Counted from the first letter of the stretch, positions 6,673-15,562 are shown. The stretch is DNA of 64,000 nt from Actinoallomurus oryzae (GCF_039541955.1 NZ_BAABHF010000035.1:1-64000); one strand, 5' to 3'. Notes: generated by a model not told the origin, from the sequence alone. A program made the numbers and translations.

Positions 6673-9059
6673 GGCCCCAGGTTCCTGAGCCGGCGGGCGT
6701 CCTCGGCGGGCCGCCCGTGCGGTCCGGCCAGGCGCAGGCGGGCGCCGCGTACGACCGCGCCCCCCGGGCCGGCCAGCACCGGTTCGAGGTCCAGCCGGGC
6801 GACCTCGGGCAGGTCGTCGGCGAGGCGCGACGCCCGGAGCAGCAGGTCCTCCAGCGCTCCGGTGTCGACCGGCTCGGCGCCCCGGTGGCCCAGCAGCAGC
6901 GGGGCGGTGCGCACGGCGCGCACCATCTCGGCCGCCTCGACGTCGGTCAGCGGCGCCAGCCGGTACGCCCGGTCCTCCAGGAGCTCGGCGGTCACGTCGT
7001 CCAGCCCGAACGACACGATCGCGCCGAACGAGGGGTCCTCGGACGTGCTGATCCGCGTCGCGATGCCGTGCCCGTCCTCCCGGACCGTGATGCCGTAGCA
7101 GGCCAGCAGCGCGGCGGTCTCCTCCGGTGAGGGCGTCTCCTGCCCGGCGAGTTCGCCGACGAGCGCGCGGGCCCGGTCCCGGTCCACCCCCGGCAGGTCC
7201 GGGATCCGCCCGTGCGGCCGGCGGCGCCAGCCCGCGTACCGGACGGCGTACGCCAGGGCGCGCACCGCGCTCTCCGGCGCCGGGTACGACGGGACGGACC
7301 CGTGCAGCAGGCCGCGTTCGCCCAGGTAAGCCGCGATGACGGGCGTGTCCGCGCCGTCGGCGGCGGCGACGATCGCGGCGGCGACGTCGGCGGTCCTGGT
7401 GCCGTGGACGGCCGGGGCGAACACGGTGACGACGGCGTCGATCCCCTCGTCGGCGAAGGCCTCCTCCAGCGCGGCGGTGAAGTCGCCGGGCCCCGCCTCG
7501 GGCCCGAGGTCGACCGGCCGCCGCGGGCGCAGGCCCGCGACGGTGGCCGCGTCCTGGACGAGGAGCCCGATCGAGTCGGAGTTGCCGACGATCGCGACCC
7601 GGTCGCCGCGCGGCAGGGGCTGGTACGCGAGGAGCTGCGCGACGTCGAACAGCTCCCCGAGCGAGTCCACCCGCACCAGCCCCGCCTGCGCGAACAGGGC
7701 GCTGACGGCGTGGTCGGGCAGGCTGAGGGCCTGAGCCGCGTGGCCCAGCGGCACGCCCTGGGTCGTCCGTCCGCTCTTGACCGCGACGATCGGCTTCCGC
7801 AGGCTGATCCGGCGGGCCAGCCGCGTGAACTTGCGCGGGTTGCCGATCGACTCCAGGTAGAGCAGGACGACCGCGGTGTCCGGATCCTCCTCCCAGTACT
7901 GCATCAGGTCGTTGCCCGAGACGTCGGCGCGGTTGCCCGCGGACACGAACGTCGACAGCCCGAGATCGCGCTCGGCGGCCCACTTCAGGATCGTGATGCC
8001 GAGGGCGCCGGACTGGGAGAAGAACCCGATGGGCCCGTGGCGCGGCAGCGTCGGCGCGAGGGTGGCGTTCAGTCCGTTGGCGTTGTTGGCGATGCCCAGG
8101 CAGTTCGGCCCGACCACGCGCATGCCGCCCGCCCGTGCCAGGCGTACGAGCTCGTTCTGCCGCTCGCGGCCCTCCGGGCCGGTCTCGCCGAACCCGGAGG
8201 ACAGGACGACGAGGCCGTGCACGTCCTTGGCCGCGCACTGCGCGACCACGTCGCCCACCACCTCGGCGGGCACCGCCACGACGGCGAGGTCCACCTCACC
8301 GGGCACGTCGCCGATGGTCTTGTAGGCCCGGACGCTGGAGACGGCGGTGGCGCTGGGGTGCACGGGGTAGACGGGCCCGGCGAAACCGCCCGCGAGCAGG
8401 TTGCGCAGCACGCTCTGGCCCACGCTGTGCTCCTCGCGGCTGGCGCCGATCACCGCGACCGAGCGCGGCGACAGCAGCCGGCCGATCGAGCGGGACTCGG
8501 CCCGGTGCTCGCGGGCCGCCATGACCTCCCGGGAGGTCTCGGTGGGCTCCAGGTCGAGGGTGAGGGTCAGGACGCCTTCCTCGTACCGCTGCTCGGCCTT
8601 GTAGCCCGCATCGCGGAAGACCTTGCTCATGCGGCGGTTCTCGGGCAGGACGTCGGCGATGAAGCGGGTGATGCCGCGTTCGCGCGCCGCGGCGGCGATG
8701 TGCTCCAGGAGCACGCTGGCCACCCCGCGGCCCTGGTGGGCGTCCTCGACGAGGAACGCCACCTCGGCGGTGTCCGCTCCGGAGCGCAGGCGGTCGTAGC
8801 GGACGACGGCCACCATCGCGCCCCCGATGGTCGCGATGAGCGCCACCCGGTCGTCGTAGTCGACCGTGGTGAAGTGCTCGACCTCCCGGTCGGTCAGCCG
8901 CGGGCGCGGGGAGAAGAACCGGTAGTAGATAGACTCCGGAGAGAGCCTGGCATAGAACTCGCGTAGCAGTCCGGCGTCATCCGCCCGGATGGGGCGAAGA
9001 TGCGCTGTTCCCCCATCGGCGAGGACGACGTCGGCCTCCCATTGGTCGGGATACGGCAC
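6669..9059 (-). CDS. GNAT acetyltransferase fused to acyl-CoA synthetase (Pat-like)
   Basis: About 796 residues. Residues 1-175 are a GNAT domain with the acetyl-CoA motif EDAHQGRGVASVLL. From about 205 follows an NDP-forming acyl-CoA synthetase: a CoA-binding domain (SPRSVAVIGAS), two ligase domains (VGPNCLGIAN, FFSQSGALG, KSGRTTQG) and a C-terminal ATP-grasp remnant. Fusions of this kind include protein lysine acetyltransferases whose ligase part senses a ligand rather than catalyses (family knowledge). The ATP-grasp part looks about 100 residues short: CYGITV runs almost at once into EDPSFGAIVSFGL. The GTG at 9059 fits the family N-terminus; a TTG at 9167 is the outer limit. It is divergent from the PfkB gene. 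Confidence 0.82.
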   Translation of the reverse strand: MPYPDQWEADVVLADGGTAHLRPIRADDAGLLREFYARLSPESIYYRFFSPRPRLTDREVEHFTTVDYDDRVALIATIGGAMVAVVRYDRLRSGADTAEVAFLVEDAHQGRGVASVLLEHIAAAARERGITRFIADVLPENRRMSKVFRDAGYKAEQRYEEGVLTLTLDLEPTETSREVMAAREHRAESRSIGRLLSPRSVAVIGASREEHSVGQSVLRNLLAGGFAGPVYPVHPSATAVSSVRAYKTIGDVPGEVDLAVVAVPAEVVGDVVAQCAAKDVHGLVVLSSGFGETGPEGRERQNELVRLARAGGMRVVGPNCLGIANNANGLNATLAPTLPRHGPIGFFSQSGALGITILKWAAERDLGLSTFVSAGNRADVSGNDLMQYWEEDPDTAVVLLYLESIGNPRKFTRLARRISLRKPIVAVKSGRTTQGVPLGHAAQALSLPDHAVSALFAQAGLVRVDSLGELFDVAQLLAYQPLPRGDRVAIVGNSDSIGLLVQDAATVAGLRPRRPVDLGPEAGPGDFTAALEEAFADEGIDAVVTVFAPAVHGTRTADVAAAIVAAADGADTPVIAAYLGERGLLHGSVPSYPAPESAVRALAYAVRYAGWRRRPHGRIPDLPGVDRDRARALVGELAGQETPSPEETAALLACYGITVREDGHGIATRISTSEDPSFGAIVSFGLDDVTAELLEDRAYRLAPLTDVEAAEMVRAVRTAPLLLGHRGAEPVDTGALEDLLLRASRLADDLPEVARLDLEPVLAGPGGAVVRGARLRLAGPHGRPAEDARRLRNLGP

Positions 9060-9108
9060 AGGTCGAGAGTAATGCGAGATGCTGAAATCGCGTCTCGTTC
9101 GATACCCA

Positions 9109-9122
9109 TCCGGGTACCCGGA
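9109..9122. promoter_or_regulatory. 14-base perfect palindrome in a divergent promoter region
   Basis: TCCGGGTACCCGGA lies between the divergent GNAT-fusion and PfkB genes, 50 bases upstream of one start and 78 upstream of the other. Its position and perfect symmetry suit an operator; no regulator can be named. Confidence 0.4.
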
Positions 9123-9199
9123 GCTGTTAGGTTTTTGCTCCGGGTCGCAGCTCCCGCTCGCCCACAAGGGCGGCGACCGCAGAACAGGGTGGTGACGTC

Positions 9200-10093
9200 A
9201 TGACGCGCGTGGTCGTGGTCGGTGATCTTATGACCGATGCCGTCGCGCGGGCAGCATACCCGCTGGCGAAAGGCGGCGACACGCCCGCCAAGGTGACGAT
9301 GCACGGCGGCGGTTCCGGCGCCAACGTCGCGTCCTGGCTCGCCGTCGAGGGCGTCGAGGCCGCCTTCGTCGGGCGCCGCGGCGCCGACATCACGGGCCGC
9401 AACCGTGACATGGAACTCATGGGCTACGGCGTCGACGCCCGGCTCGTCATGGACCCCGAACGCGCCACCGGCACCTGTGTGGTCATGGTCACCCACAAGG
9501 GCGACCGCACCATGCTGTCGGACCCGGGGGCCAACGCCGCGCTCCTGCCCGAGGACATCCCGCAGGATCTGTTCGCCCCCGGCGCGCACCTGCACGTGTC
9601 CGGATACTCCCTGCTCAACGAGGGGTCCCGGCAGGCGGCGCTGCACGCCATGAAGCTCGCGCAGAGCGCCCAGATGTCGATCACCGTCGACGGCGGCGCC
9701 AACTCCCTGCTCAAGCGGGCCGGCGCCGAGCCGTTCCTCGACTGGTCCCAGGGCGCCCGGCTGCTGATCGTCAACGCCGCCCAGGCCGAGGCCCTGACCG
9801 GCCGGGACAACCCCGAACAGGCCGCCAAGGTCCTGACCGCGTGGTACTCCCAGGTCGTGGTGAAGCTCGCCGAGGACGGCGCGCTCTGGTACACCAACGG
9901 CCGCGCCGAGCCCGTGCGCGTCCCGGCGGAGCCGGTCGAGGAGGTCATCGACGGCACCGGCGGCGGCGACGCGTTCACGGCGGGCTTCCTGCCGGCGTGG
10001 CTCGACGGCAAGCCCCCGGCCGAGGCCCTGGCCGCGGGGTGCCACCTCGCCGCCCGCGCGATCGGCCACCTGGGCGCCCGCCCGATCCTCTGA
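9200..10093 (+). CDS. PfkB family carbohydrate kinase
   Basis: A 297-residue ribokinase-fold sugar kinase. It has the N-terminal PfkB signature GGGSGANVASWLA and, near residue 255, the C-terminal signature DGTGGGDAFTAGFL with the anion hole and catalytic Asp. It would use ATP to phosphorylate a sugar or nucleoside; the substrate cannot be told from the sequence. The ATG is preceded by AGGGTGG. There is no sugar transporter next to it; the neighbours are the GNAT fusion (divergent) and the GvpL/F gene (convergent). Confidence 0.9.
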   Translation: MTRVVVVGDLMTDAVARAAYPLAKGGDTPAKVTMHGGGSGANVASWLAVEGVEAAFVGRRGADITGRNRDMELMGYGVDARLVMDPERATGTCVVMVTHKGDRTMLSDPGANAALLPEDIPQDLFAPGAHLHVSGYSLLNEGSRQAALHAMKLAQSAQMSITVDGGANSLLKRAGAEPFLDWSQGARLLIVNAAQAEALTGRDNPEQAAKVLTAWYSQVVVKLAEDGALWYTNGRAEPVRVPAEPVEEVIDGTGGGDAFTAGFLPAWLDGKPPAEALAAGCHLAARAIGHLGARPIL

Positions 10094-10137
10094 CTCCCGA
10101 TCCGGCGTTCCCGCACGGACCCGGCGGCCGGTAAGGC

Positions 10138-11208
10138 TCAGTCGCGAGGACCGTCCGGCGGTGAGGGCACGAAGTCGTACGGTGCCAGCGGACCCAGGAC
10201 GCGGAGTTTGATCCGGCCCGCCCAGCGGTAGCCGAGTTCGTCCACGGCCTTGCGGAAGCTCGCCTGGTCGTCCGCGGAGACGAGGAAGGCCGCGTCCGCG
10301 GCGGTGTCCTCGTCGACCGGGGGGCGCGGGGCGACGGAGACGGCGTGAGACGACAGCGTCTGCACGAGTTCTTCGGTGTCGACCTCGCGCTTGGCGTCGA
10401 GAGCGTGGATGATCAGCTCGCCGAGATGGACGCGGTCGTAGTACGCGGCGGCCTCCGGGAGCCCGCGCAGGCTCTCCCTCAGCCGCATGAGCTCCGGCTC
10501 CTCGGCGAGGACCTCGCGCAGCACCGTGTCCTGGACGTAGGTGGCCGACACGCTGAACTCCGCCCGGCCCTCCAGGTCGGCGAGGACGCCGGTGAACCAG
10601 TCGTAGTACGGCTCGAGCATCTCCTCCACCACGCCCGCGGCCGTGGTCACCACGGCGCTGAACCGCAGCGGCAGCATGGTGGTGTGCCCCGCCAGCGACG
10701 CGACGACGTTCTCGTGCGCGAGGAGGTCCTCGCGGGTGCCCAGCGCCCCGGTGGGCGGGATCTCGCTGATCACACCGGCGAGGTCGCCGTGCCGGACCAG
10801 GCGGACCCGGCAACCGCCGGCGCCGAGCAGGCCTTCGGGGACACGCGTGGACGCCGGCACGATGCCGTACACGTAGCAGACCCGCGTCTCCGGATCCTCC
10901 GCCTCGGCGTCCCGCGGTATGGCCACGACGCGCCCTCCCTCCGGGGCGGCGAAGTGCGGGACGCCGGTCTCGTCGTACCCGCCGTCGGAGGGCTGGCCGT
11001 CCTCCGTACGGGCGGACGGAACGCCGGCCGGTCCGGCGATGCCGGGCACGGGCGGACCGGTGTGCACGGGAACACGGGTGGCCGGGACACAGAAGGCACC
11101 GAACACCGGTACGGTCGCCGACGCCGGACCCGACGCCGCGACGGCGGGCCGCGTCTTCCGAGTCAGCCCGAACAGCCAGGCCCCGCGGGCCGCTCCGTTG
11201 GTGTTCAT
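10138..11208 (-). CDS. GvpL/GvpF family protein, orphan
   Basis: A 356-residue protein. The C-terminal 250 residues match the GvpL/GvpF gas-vesicle family: CYVYGIVPA at the start of the domain, HENVVASL, MLPLRFSAVV, and the closing KLRVLGPLAPYDFV. The first 105 residues are an extra, low-complexity Pro/Ala/Thr-rich stretch with no known domain, which makes it longer than usual. The start at 11208 has GGGGAAGGG upstream; 22 further codons are open but unsupported. No gvpA, gvpN or other gas-vesicle gene is in the window, so gas-vesicle assembly is not a safe inference. Confidence 0.83.
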   Translation of the reverse strand: MNTNGAARGAWLFGLTRKTRPAVAASGPASATVPVFGAFCVPATRVPVHTGPPVPGIAGPAGVPSARTEDGQPSDGGYDETGVPHFAAPEGGRVVAIPRDAEAEDPETRVCYVYGIVPASTRVPEGLLGAGGCRVRLVRHGDLAGVISEIPPTGALGTREDLLAHENVVASLAGHTTMLPLRFSAVVTTAAGVVEEMLEPYYDWFTGVLADLEGRAEFSVSATYVQDTVLREVLAEEPELMRLRESLRGLPEAAAYYDRVHLGELIIHALDAKREVDTEELVQTLSSHAVSVAPRPPVDEDTAADAAFLVSADDQASFRKAVDELGYRWAGRIKLRVLGPLAPYDFVPSPPDGPRD

Positions 11209-11416
11209 ACCCTTCCCCCGACGACCAGTGCCCGACGAAACCGGACACCGCTGGCCACAAACCGCAAAACCCACTTTACCTGGGAAGATAGCGGCGAAAA
11301 GGATTGTTTCGGATTCGCGAATCGCGCCGGGCCACCGCCGTCCAACCCCTACCGGCCACCGCCGCCCACCTCCCGTCGCGACCGCGCCCAGGCTCGGCGT
11401 GCCGGTCGTGTCAGGG

Positions 11417-13504
11417 TCAGGACGTCACCGCGAGTGCGAGCGGCAGGACCGCCGGGGCGCCGGCCTCCCGCAGCAGCTTCGCCGCGACGGTCACCGTCCA
11501 GCCGGTGTCGACCTGGTCGTCCACCAGCAGCACCGGGCCGGTGAGGTCGCCGAGACCCTCCGGGACGGCCATGGCGTTCCAGAGCGTGCGGACCCGCTGG
11601 GCGCTGTTGTGCCGGCGAGGCCCCGGGCCGCCGGCGGTGTAGGCGATCTCGCCGAGATAGGGCAGCCGGCCGATCGTGGCGACGCGCCGCGCCAGGTCGG
11701 CGATCATGCGGGGGCGGGTCGCGGACGCCATGGCGACCACCGCGGCCGGGCGTTGCTCCCAGTCCCACGCGGACAGCACCGAGACGATCGCGGCGAAGAT
11801 CTCGTCGGTCACCGGGGCGTCGGGCGCGCCCTCGGCCAGGACGCCGCGCAGCCGGTTGCCCCAGCCGAGGTCGGTGAGCCGTCCCAGCGCGCGGCCGGGC
11901 TCGGCCTGCAGGCCCGGCGGGATCCGGCCCGCGATGCCCTCGGCCTTCATTCCCGTCGGCCACATACGGCGCGGTGTCACCTCGACGCCCGGGCGGCTCA
12001 GCCGGTCGCGGGCGGACGCGGCGCCGGCGTCGGAGACCTCGGCGGAACGGTGGTGGCCGGTGCAGTTGTCGCAGCGCCCGCACGGGGCGGCCTCGGGATC
12101 GTCCAGTTCGCGGCGGAGGAACTCCATGCGGCAGTCGCCGGTCGCCTCGTAGTCGAGCATGGCGCGCTGCTCGCGGGAGCGCTCGGCCGCGACGCGCTCG
12201 TAGCGCTCGCGGTCGTAGGCCCACGGCTCGCCGGTCGCGGTCCAGCCGCCGCGCACCCGGCGTACGGCGCCGTCGACGTCGAGGACCTTGAGCATCATCT
12301 CCAGGCGGCTGCGCCCCAGGTCGACGCGGGTCTCCAGGGCGGCCGTGGACAGTGTGCCCTCCTCCTCCAGCACGCGCAGCGCCAGGCGTACGACCTGCTC
12401 GGAGGGGAAGGCCAGGCCGGCGAAGTACGCCCAGATCTCGCGATCTTCGGCGCCCGGCAGGAGGATCACCTCGGCCCGCTCGACGCCGCGGCCGGCGCGG
12501 CCGATCTGCTGGTAGTAGGCGACCGGCGACTGCGGCGCGCCCACGTGCACGATGAAGCCGAGGTCGGGCTTGTCGAAGCCCATGCCCAGGGCGCTGGTCG
12601 CGACGAGTGCCTTGACCTTGTTGTCGAGGAGGTCCTGCTCGGCCTGGAGGCGCTCGGCCTGCTCGGTCTGGCCGGTGTAGGCGACGACGGCGTATCCGCG
12701 GTCACGCAGGAACGCGGCGATCTCCTGCGCCGCCGCGACGGTGAGCGTGTAGACGATGCCGGATCCGGGCAGCTCGGCGAGCCGCTCCGCGAGCCAGGCC
12801 AGCCGGTGCTCGGCGCCCGGCAGGCGTACGACGGACAGGCGCAGGCTCTCCCGGTCGAGCGGCCCGCGCAGGACGAGCGTCTCGTCTCCGGCGCTGAGCT
12901 GGTCGGCGACGTCGCGGGTCACCCGCGCGTTGGCGGTCGCGGTGGTGGCCAGCACGGGGATGCCGGGCGGCAGGTCGGCGAAGAGCGTGCGGAGCCGGCG
13001 GTAGTCGGGCCGGAAGTCGTGGCCCCAGTCGGAGATGCAGTGCGCCTCGTCGACGACCACCAGGCCCGCGCCGGCCGCGAGCTTGGGCAGGACCTGGTCG
13101 CGGAAGTCGGGGTTGTTGAGGCGCTCGGGGCTGACGAGCAGCAGGTCGACGGCGCCGTCCTGGACGTCGGCGAAGACCCGCTCCCAGTCGTCGGTGTTGG
13201 AGGAGTTGATCGTGGCGGCGTGGATGCCGGCCCGCTCGGCGGCGGCGATCTGGTTGCGCATGAGGGCGAGCAGCGGGCTGACGATCACCGTCGGGCCGGC
13301 ACCGCGCTCCCGCAGCAGGGCGGTGGCGATGAAGTAGACCGCGGACTTGCCCCACCCGGTGCGCTGGACGACGAGGGCGCGCCGCCGCTCGACGACCAGG
13401 GCGCGGATCGCGGTCCACTGGTCCTCACGGAGCCGGGCGTGCTCCCCGGCGAGCTCGCGCAGGCGCGCCTCGGCGCGCTCCCTCAACCCGATGTCGTCGA
13501 CCAT
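11417..13504 (-). CDS. RecQ-family helicase with C-terminal phosphoribosyltransferase domain
   Basis: About 695 residues. Helicase motifs are clear: motif I TGWGKS (49-54), DEAH (152-155) within VVVDEAHCISDWGHDF, motif III TATAN, and motif VI YYQQIGRAGRG. A Cys-rich zinc site (CGRCDNC) follows in RecQ style. The last 120 residues end in VLLVDDQVDTGWTVTVAAKLL, the PRPP-binding loop of type I phosphoribosyltransferases. RecQ unwinds DNA 3' to 5' with ATP; the role of the PRTase-like part is unknown. The ATG at 13504 has AAGGAA upstream and is preferred to the GTG eight codons earlier. Confidence 0.88.
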   Translation of the reverse strand: MVDDIGLRERAEARLRELAGEHARLREDQWTAIRALVVERRRALVVQRTGWGKSAVYFIATALLRERGAGPTVIVSPLLALMRNQIAAAERAGIHAATINSSNTDDWERVFADVQDGAVDLLLVSPERLNNPDFRDQVLPKLAAGAGLVVVDEAHCISDWGHDFRPDYRRLRTLFADLPPGIPVLATTATANARVTRDVADQLSAGDETLVLRGPLDRESLRLSVVRLPGAEHRLAWLAERLAELPGSGIVYTLTVAAAQEIAAFLRDRGYAVVAYTGQTEQAERLQAEQDLLDNKVKALVATSALGMGFDKPDLGFIVHVGAPQSPVAYYQQIGRAGRGVERAEVILLPGAEDREIWAYFAGLAFPSEQVVRLALRVLEEEGTLSTAALETRVDLGRSRLEMMLKVLDVDGAVRRVRGGWTATGEPWAYDRERYERVAAERSREQRAMLDYEATGDCRMEFLRRELDDPEAAPCGRCDNCTGHHRSAEVSDAGAASARDRLSRPGVEVTPRRMWPTGMKAEGIAGRIPPGLQAEPGRALGRLTDLGWGNRLRGVLAEGAPDAPVTDEIFAAIVSVLSAWDWEQRPAAVVAMASATRPRMIADLARRVATIGRLPYLGEIAYTAGGPGPRRHNSAQRVRTLWNAMAVPEGLGDLTGPVLLVDDQVDTGWTVTVAAKLLREAGAPAVLPLALAVTS

Positions 13505-13561
13505 GGGTTCCTTGGTATCAGCACCCACCGTCGGTTGTGACGCCGCTCGGGAGATCGCGGC

Positions 13562-13891
13562 TCAGCGGCTCGCGGCGAGCTCGGGCTGGATGACGGCGTC
13601 GAGCAGGCCCGGGAACCGGGCGTCGAGGTCGTCGCGGCGGAGCGTGAGGAGGCGCCGGGCGCCCTGGACCCGGGAGTGCGTGATGCCCGCCTCGCGCAGG
13701 ATGCGCAGGTGGTGGGACATCGTGGACTTGCTGACCTCGAGCCCGGCGTCGTGCTGGATCTGCCCGCAGGAGGACTCGCCGACGCGGGCCAGCGTGCGCA
13801 CGGTCGCCAGGCGCGCGGGATCGGCCAGCGCCGCCAGCACCTTGGGCATGCTCAGCTCCTCCGCCGGAGGGTGGATCACCTCTTCGCTCAC
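13562..13891 (-). CDS. ArsR family winged-helix regulator
   Basis: A 109-residue ArsR/SmtB-like repressor with the wHTH core DPARLATVRTLARVGESS and the recognition helix VSKSTMSHHLRILREAG. No obvious metal-binding Cys pair is present, apart from one Cys in SSCGQI. The GTG start has AAGGAGG close upstream and overlaps the stop of a 24-codon minicistron (GTGA at 13888-13891). It is divergent from the MFS gene, with TTCGA-rich inverted repeats between them, so it probably represses itself and the transporter. Confidence 0.88.
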   Translation of the reverse strand: MSEEVIHPPAEELSMPKVLAALADPARLATVRTLARVGESSCGQIQHDAGLEVSKSTMSHHLRILREAGITHSRVQGARRLLTLRRDDLDARFPGLLDAVIQPELAASR

Positions 13892-13962
13892 GGGGCCTCC
13901 TTCGTCGGCGCCGCGAGCGAAACGCTGCTGCGCTTGCCCGTTCGTTCGTTCCGCTCACTCAC
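13888..13962 (-). repeat. Diverged copy of the intercistronic minicistron repeat
   Basis: Reading toward lower coordinates this begins GTGAGTGAGCGGAACGAA, encodes VSERNERTGK... ending APTKEAP, and stops at a TGA that overlaps the ArsR GTG. It has the same layout as the copies at 26258 and 60501: an S/TER start, a PTKE near the end, CGACGAAGGAGG, and a start-stop overlap. The middle has diverged, and the base pairing of the Shine-Dalgarno seen in other copies is weak here. Confidence 0.5.
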
Positions 13963-14030
13963 CTGTCAAGCATAAATCAGATTTGCCAGGAGTTCGACTC
14001 TCGTCGTACTGTTCGACAGTCTTCAAACAC

Positions 14031-14046
14031 TTCGACGATCATCGAA
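14031..14046. promoter_or_regulatory. Inverted repeat, probable ArsR operator
   Basis: TTCGACGATCATCGAA is a nearly perfect palindrome (7 of 8 pairs) ending 13 bases before the MFS start. Further TTCGAC copies stand at 13993 and 14012. The position between divergent regulator and transporter genes is where an ArsR-type repressor would act. Confidence 0.5.
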
Positions 14047-14059
14047 CTTCGGGAGCGAC

Positions 14060-15520
14060 GTGTCTTCATCCCTCTCCACTCCTGATCCACGCCGTTGGAT
14101 GATGCTGCCGGTCATCCTGTCGGCGACGTTCATGGCGATGTTCGACTTCTTCGTCGTCAACGTCGCCGCCCCGTCCCTCGAACAGGATCTGAACGCCGGC
14201 CAGGCCGCGCTGGAACTCGTCGTCGGCGGCTACGCCTTCACGTACGCCGGCGGCATGGTGACCGGCGGACGGCTGGGCGATCTGTTCGGCTACCGGCGGC
14301 TGTTCCTGACCGGCATGGCGGCCTTCACCGTCGCCTCGCTGCTGTGCGGCCTGGCCCGGTCGCCGGGCGAGCTCGTCGCCGCGCGGCTGCTCCAGGGGCT
14401 CACCGGGGCGGCCATGGTGCCGCAGGTGCTCGCTTTGATCACCGCGACGTTCCCGGCGGGCGAGCGGGCGCGGGCGATGTCGTGGTTCGGCGTGACGACC
14501 GGGGTCGGCTCGATCGCCGGGCAGGTGCTCGGCGGCCTCCTCCTCGAAGCGAACGTCCTGGGCCTGGGCTGGCGGGTCATCTTCCTGGTCAACGTGCCGG
14601 TGGGCGTGGTCGCGCTGGCGTTCGCGCTGCGGCTGCTGCCGCACCACCGGGCCTCGCGGCGGCCCCGGCTCGATCCGCTCGGTGCGCTCGGCGTCTCGGC
14701 CGGGCTCGCCCTCCTGCTCGTGCCGCTCATCCTCGGCCGCGAGGAGGGCTGGCCGGCCTGGACCTGGCTGTCCATGGCGGTGTCCATGCCGCTCCTGGCC
14801 GCCACTCTGGCCTGGGAGCTGCGGCTCACCCGCCGGGGCGGTGAGCCGCTGCTCGACCTGACGCTCTTCCGCAACCGCGCCTTCGCGGCCGGCCTGCCGG
14901 TGAACGTGGCCTTCATGTCCTTCTTCGCGAGCTTCATGTTCGTGCTCACGCTGCTGCTGCAGGGCGGGCTGGGCCTGTCGCCGCTGGAGGCCGGCCTGAC
15001 GTTCATGCCGATGGGCGTGCTGTTCTCGGTGACCTCGCTCCTGGGCCGTTCCCTGGCCGCCAGGTACGGCCTGCGGGTGATGACCGTGGGCGGCTCGATC
15101 ACCGCGCTGGGCATCCTGGTGTTGATCGTCGAACTCCAGGCGCTGGGCGGAGCGATCACCCCGGCGTGGCTGCTCGCGCCGATGGCTCTGGTCGGCCTGG
15201 GCAACGGGCTGATGCTGCCCACGCTCATCGGGGCGGTGCTGGCCGGCATCGACCCGCGGCACGGCGGTGCGGCGGCGGGCGTACTGACGACGACACAGCA
15301 GTTCGCGAGCGCGGCGGGGGTCGCGGTGCTGGGCGCGGTGTTCTTCGGCGGCCTGGGGGACCACCCCTCGCGGGAGGACTTCGCCGCGGCGGCGGAGGCG
15401 GTCGCGTTCCTGGCCCTGGCCCTGGTGCTGACCGCGACCGCCCTGATCCTGCTCCTCCCCCGCCCGGCGGCACGCCCGGCACCGGCGGTGGAGCCGGAAC
15501 CCTCCCTGGAGGCCGCCTGA
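14060..15520 (+). CDS. MFS transporter, DHA2-type drug exporter
   Basis: A 486-residue membrane protein with about 14 hydrophobic segments, the pattern of the EmrB/QacA (DHA2) drug:H+ antiporters. Signature pieces are the first helix FMAMFDFFVVNVAAPSLEQD, the GRLGDLFGYRR loop between helices 2 and 3, and ARLLQGLTGAAMVPQ with the motif C-like GVTTGVGSIAGQVLGG. It probably exports a hydrophobic compound; the ligand is unknown. It starts with GTG after CGGGAG. It is divergent from the ArsR gene and presumably controlled by it. Confidence 0.9.
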   Translation: MSSSLSTPDPRRWMMLPVILSATFMAMFDFFVVNVAAPSLEQDLNAGQAALELVVGGYAFTYAGGMVTGGRLGDLFGYRRLFLTGMAAFTVASLLCGLARSPGELVAARLLQGLTGAAMVPQVLALITATFPAGERARAMSWFGVTTGVGSIAGQVLGGLLLEANVLGLGWRVIFLVNVPVGVVALAFALRLLPHHRASRRPRLDPLGALGVSAGLALLLVPLILGREEGWPAWTWLSMAVSMPLLAATLAWELRLTRRGGEPLLDLTLFRNRAFAAGLPVNVAFMSFFASFMFVLTLLLQGGLGLSPLEAGLTFMPMGVLFSVTSLLGRSLAARYGLRVMTVGGSITALGILVLIVELQALGGAITPAWLLAPMALVGLGNGLMLPTLIGAVLAGIDPRHGGAAAGVLTTTQQFASAAGVAVLGAVFFGGLGDHPSREDFAAAAEAVAFLALALVLTATALILLLPRPAARPAPAVEPEPSLEAA

Positions 15521-15526
15521 GCCCGG

Positions 15527-15562
15527 TCCTCAGGCGGCCGGTGCGCCTACTCCGCCTGAGGA
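15527..15562. terminator. Bidirectional hairpin between convergent genes
   Basis: TCCTCAGGCGG and CCGCCTGAGGA form an 11-pair stem with a 14-base loop between the MFS stop and the end of the hydroxy-acid oxidase gene. There is no T-run, which is common for actinobacterial terminators. Confidence 0.6.

Noticed and set aside
7212..8966. A 584-codon open frame antisense to the GNAT fusion
   Set aside because: Shadow frame with no ribosome binding site and no recognisable domain.
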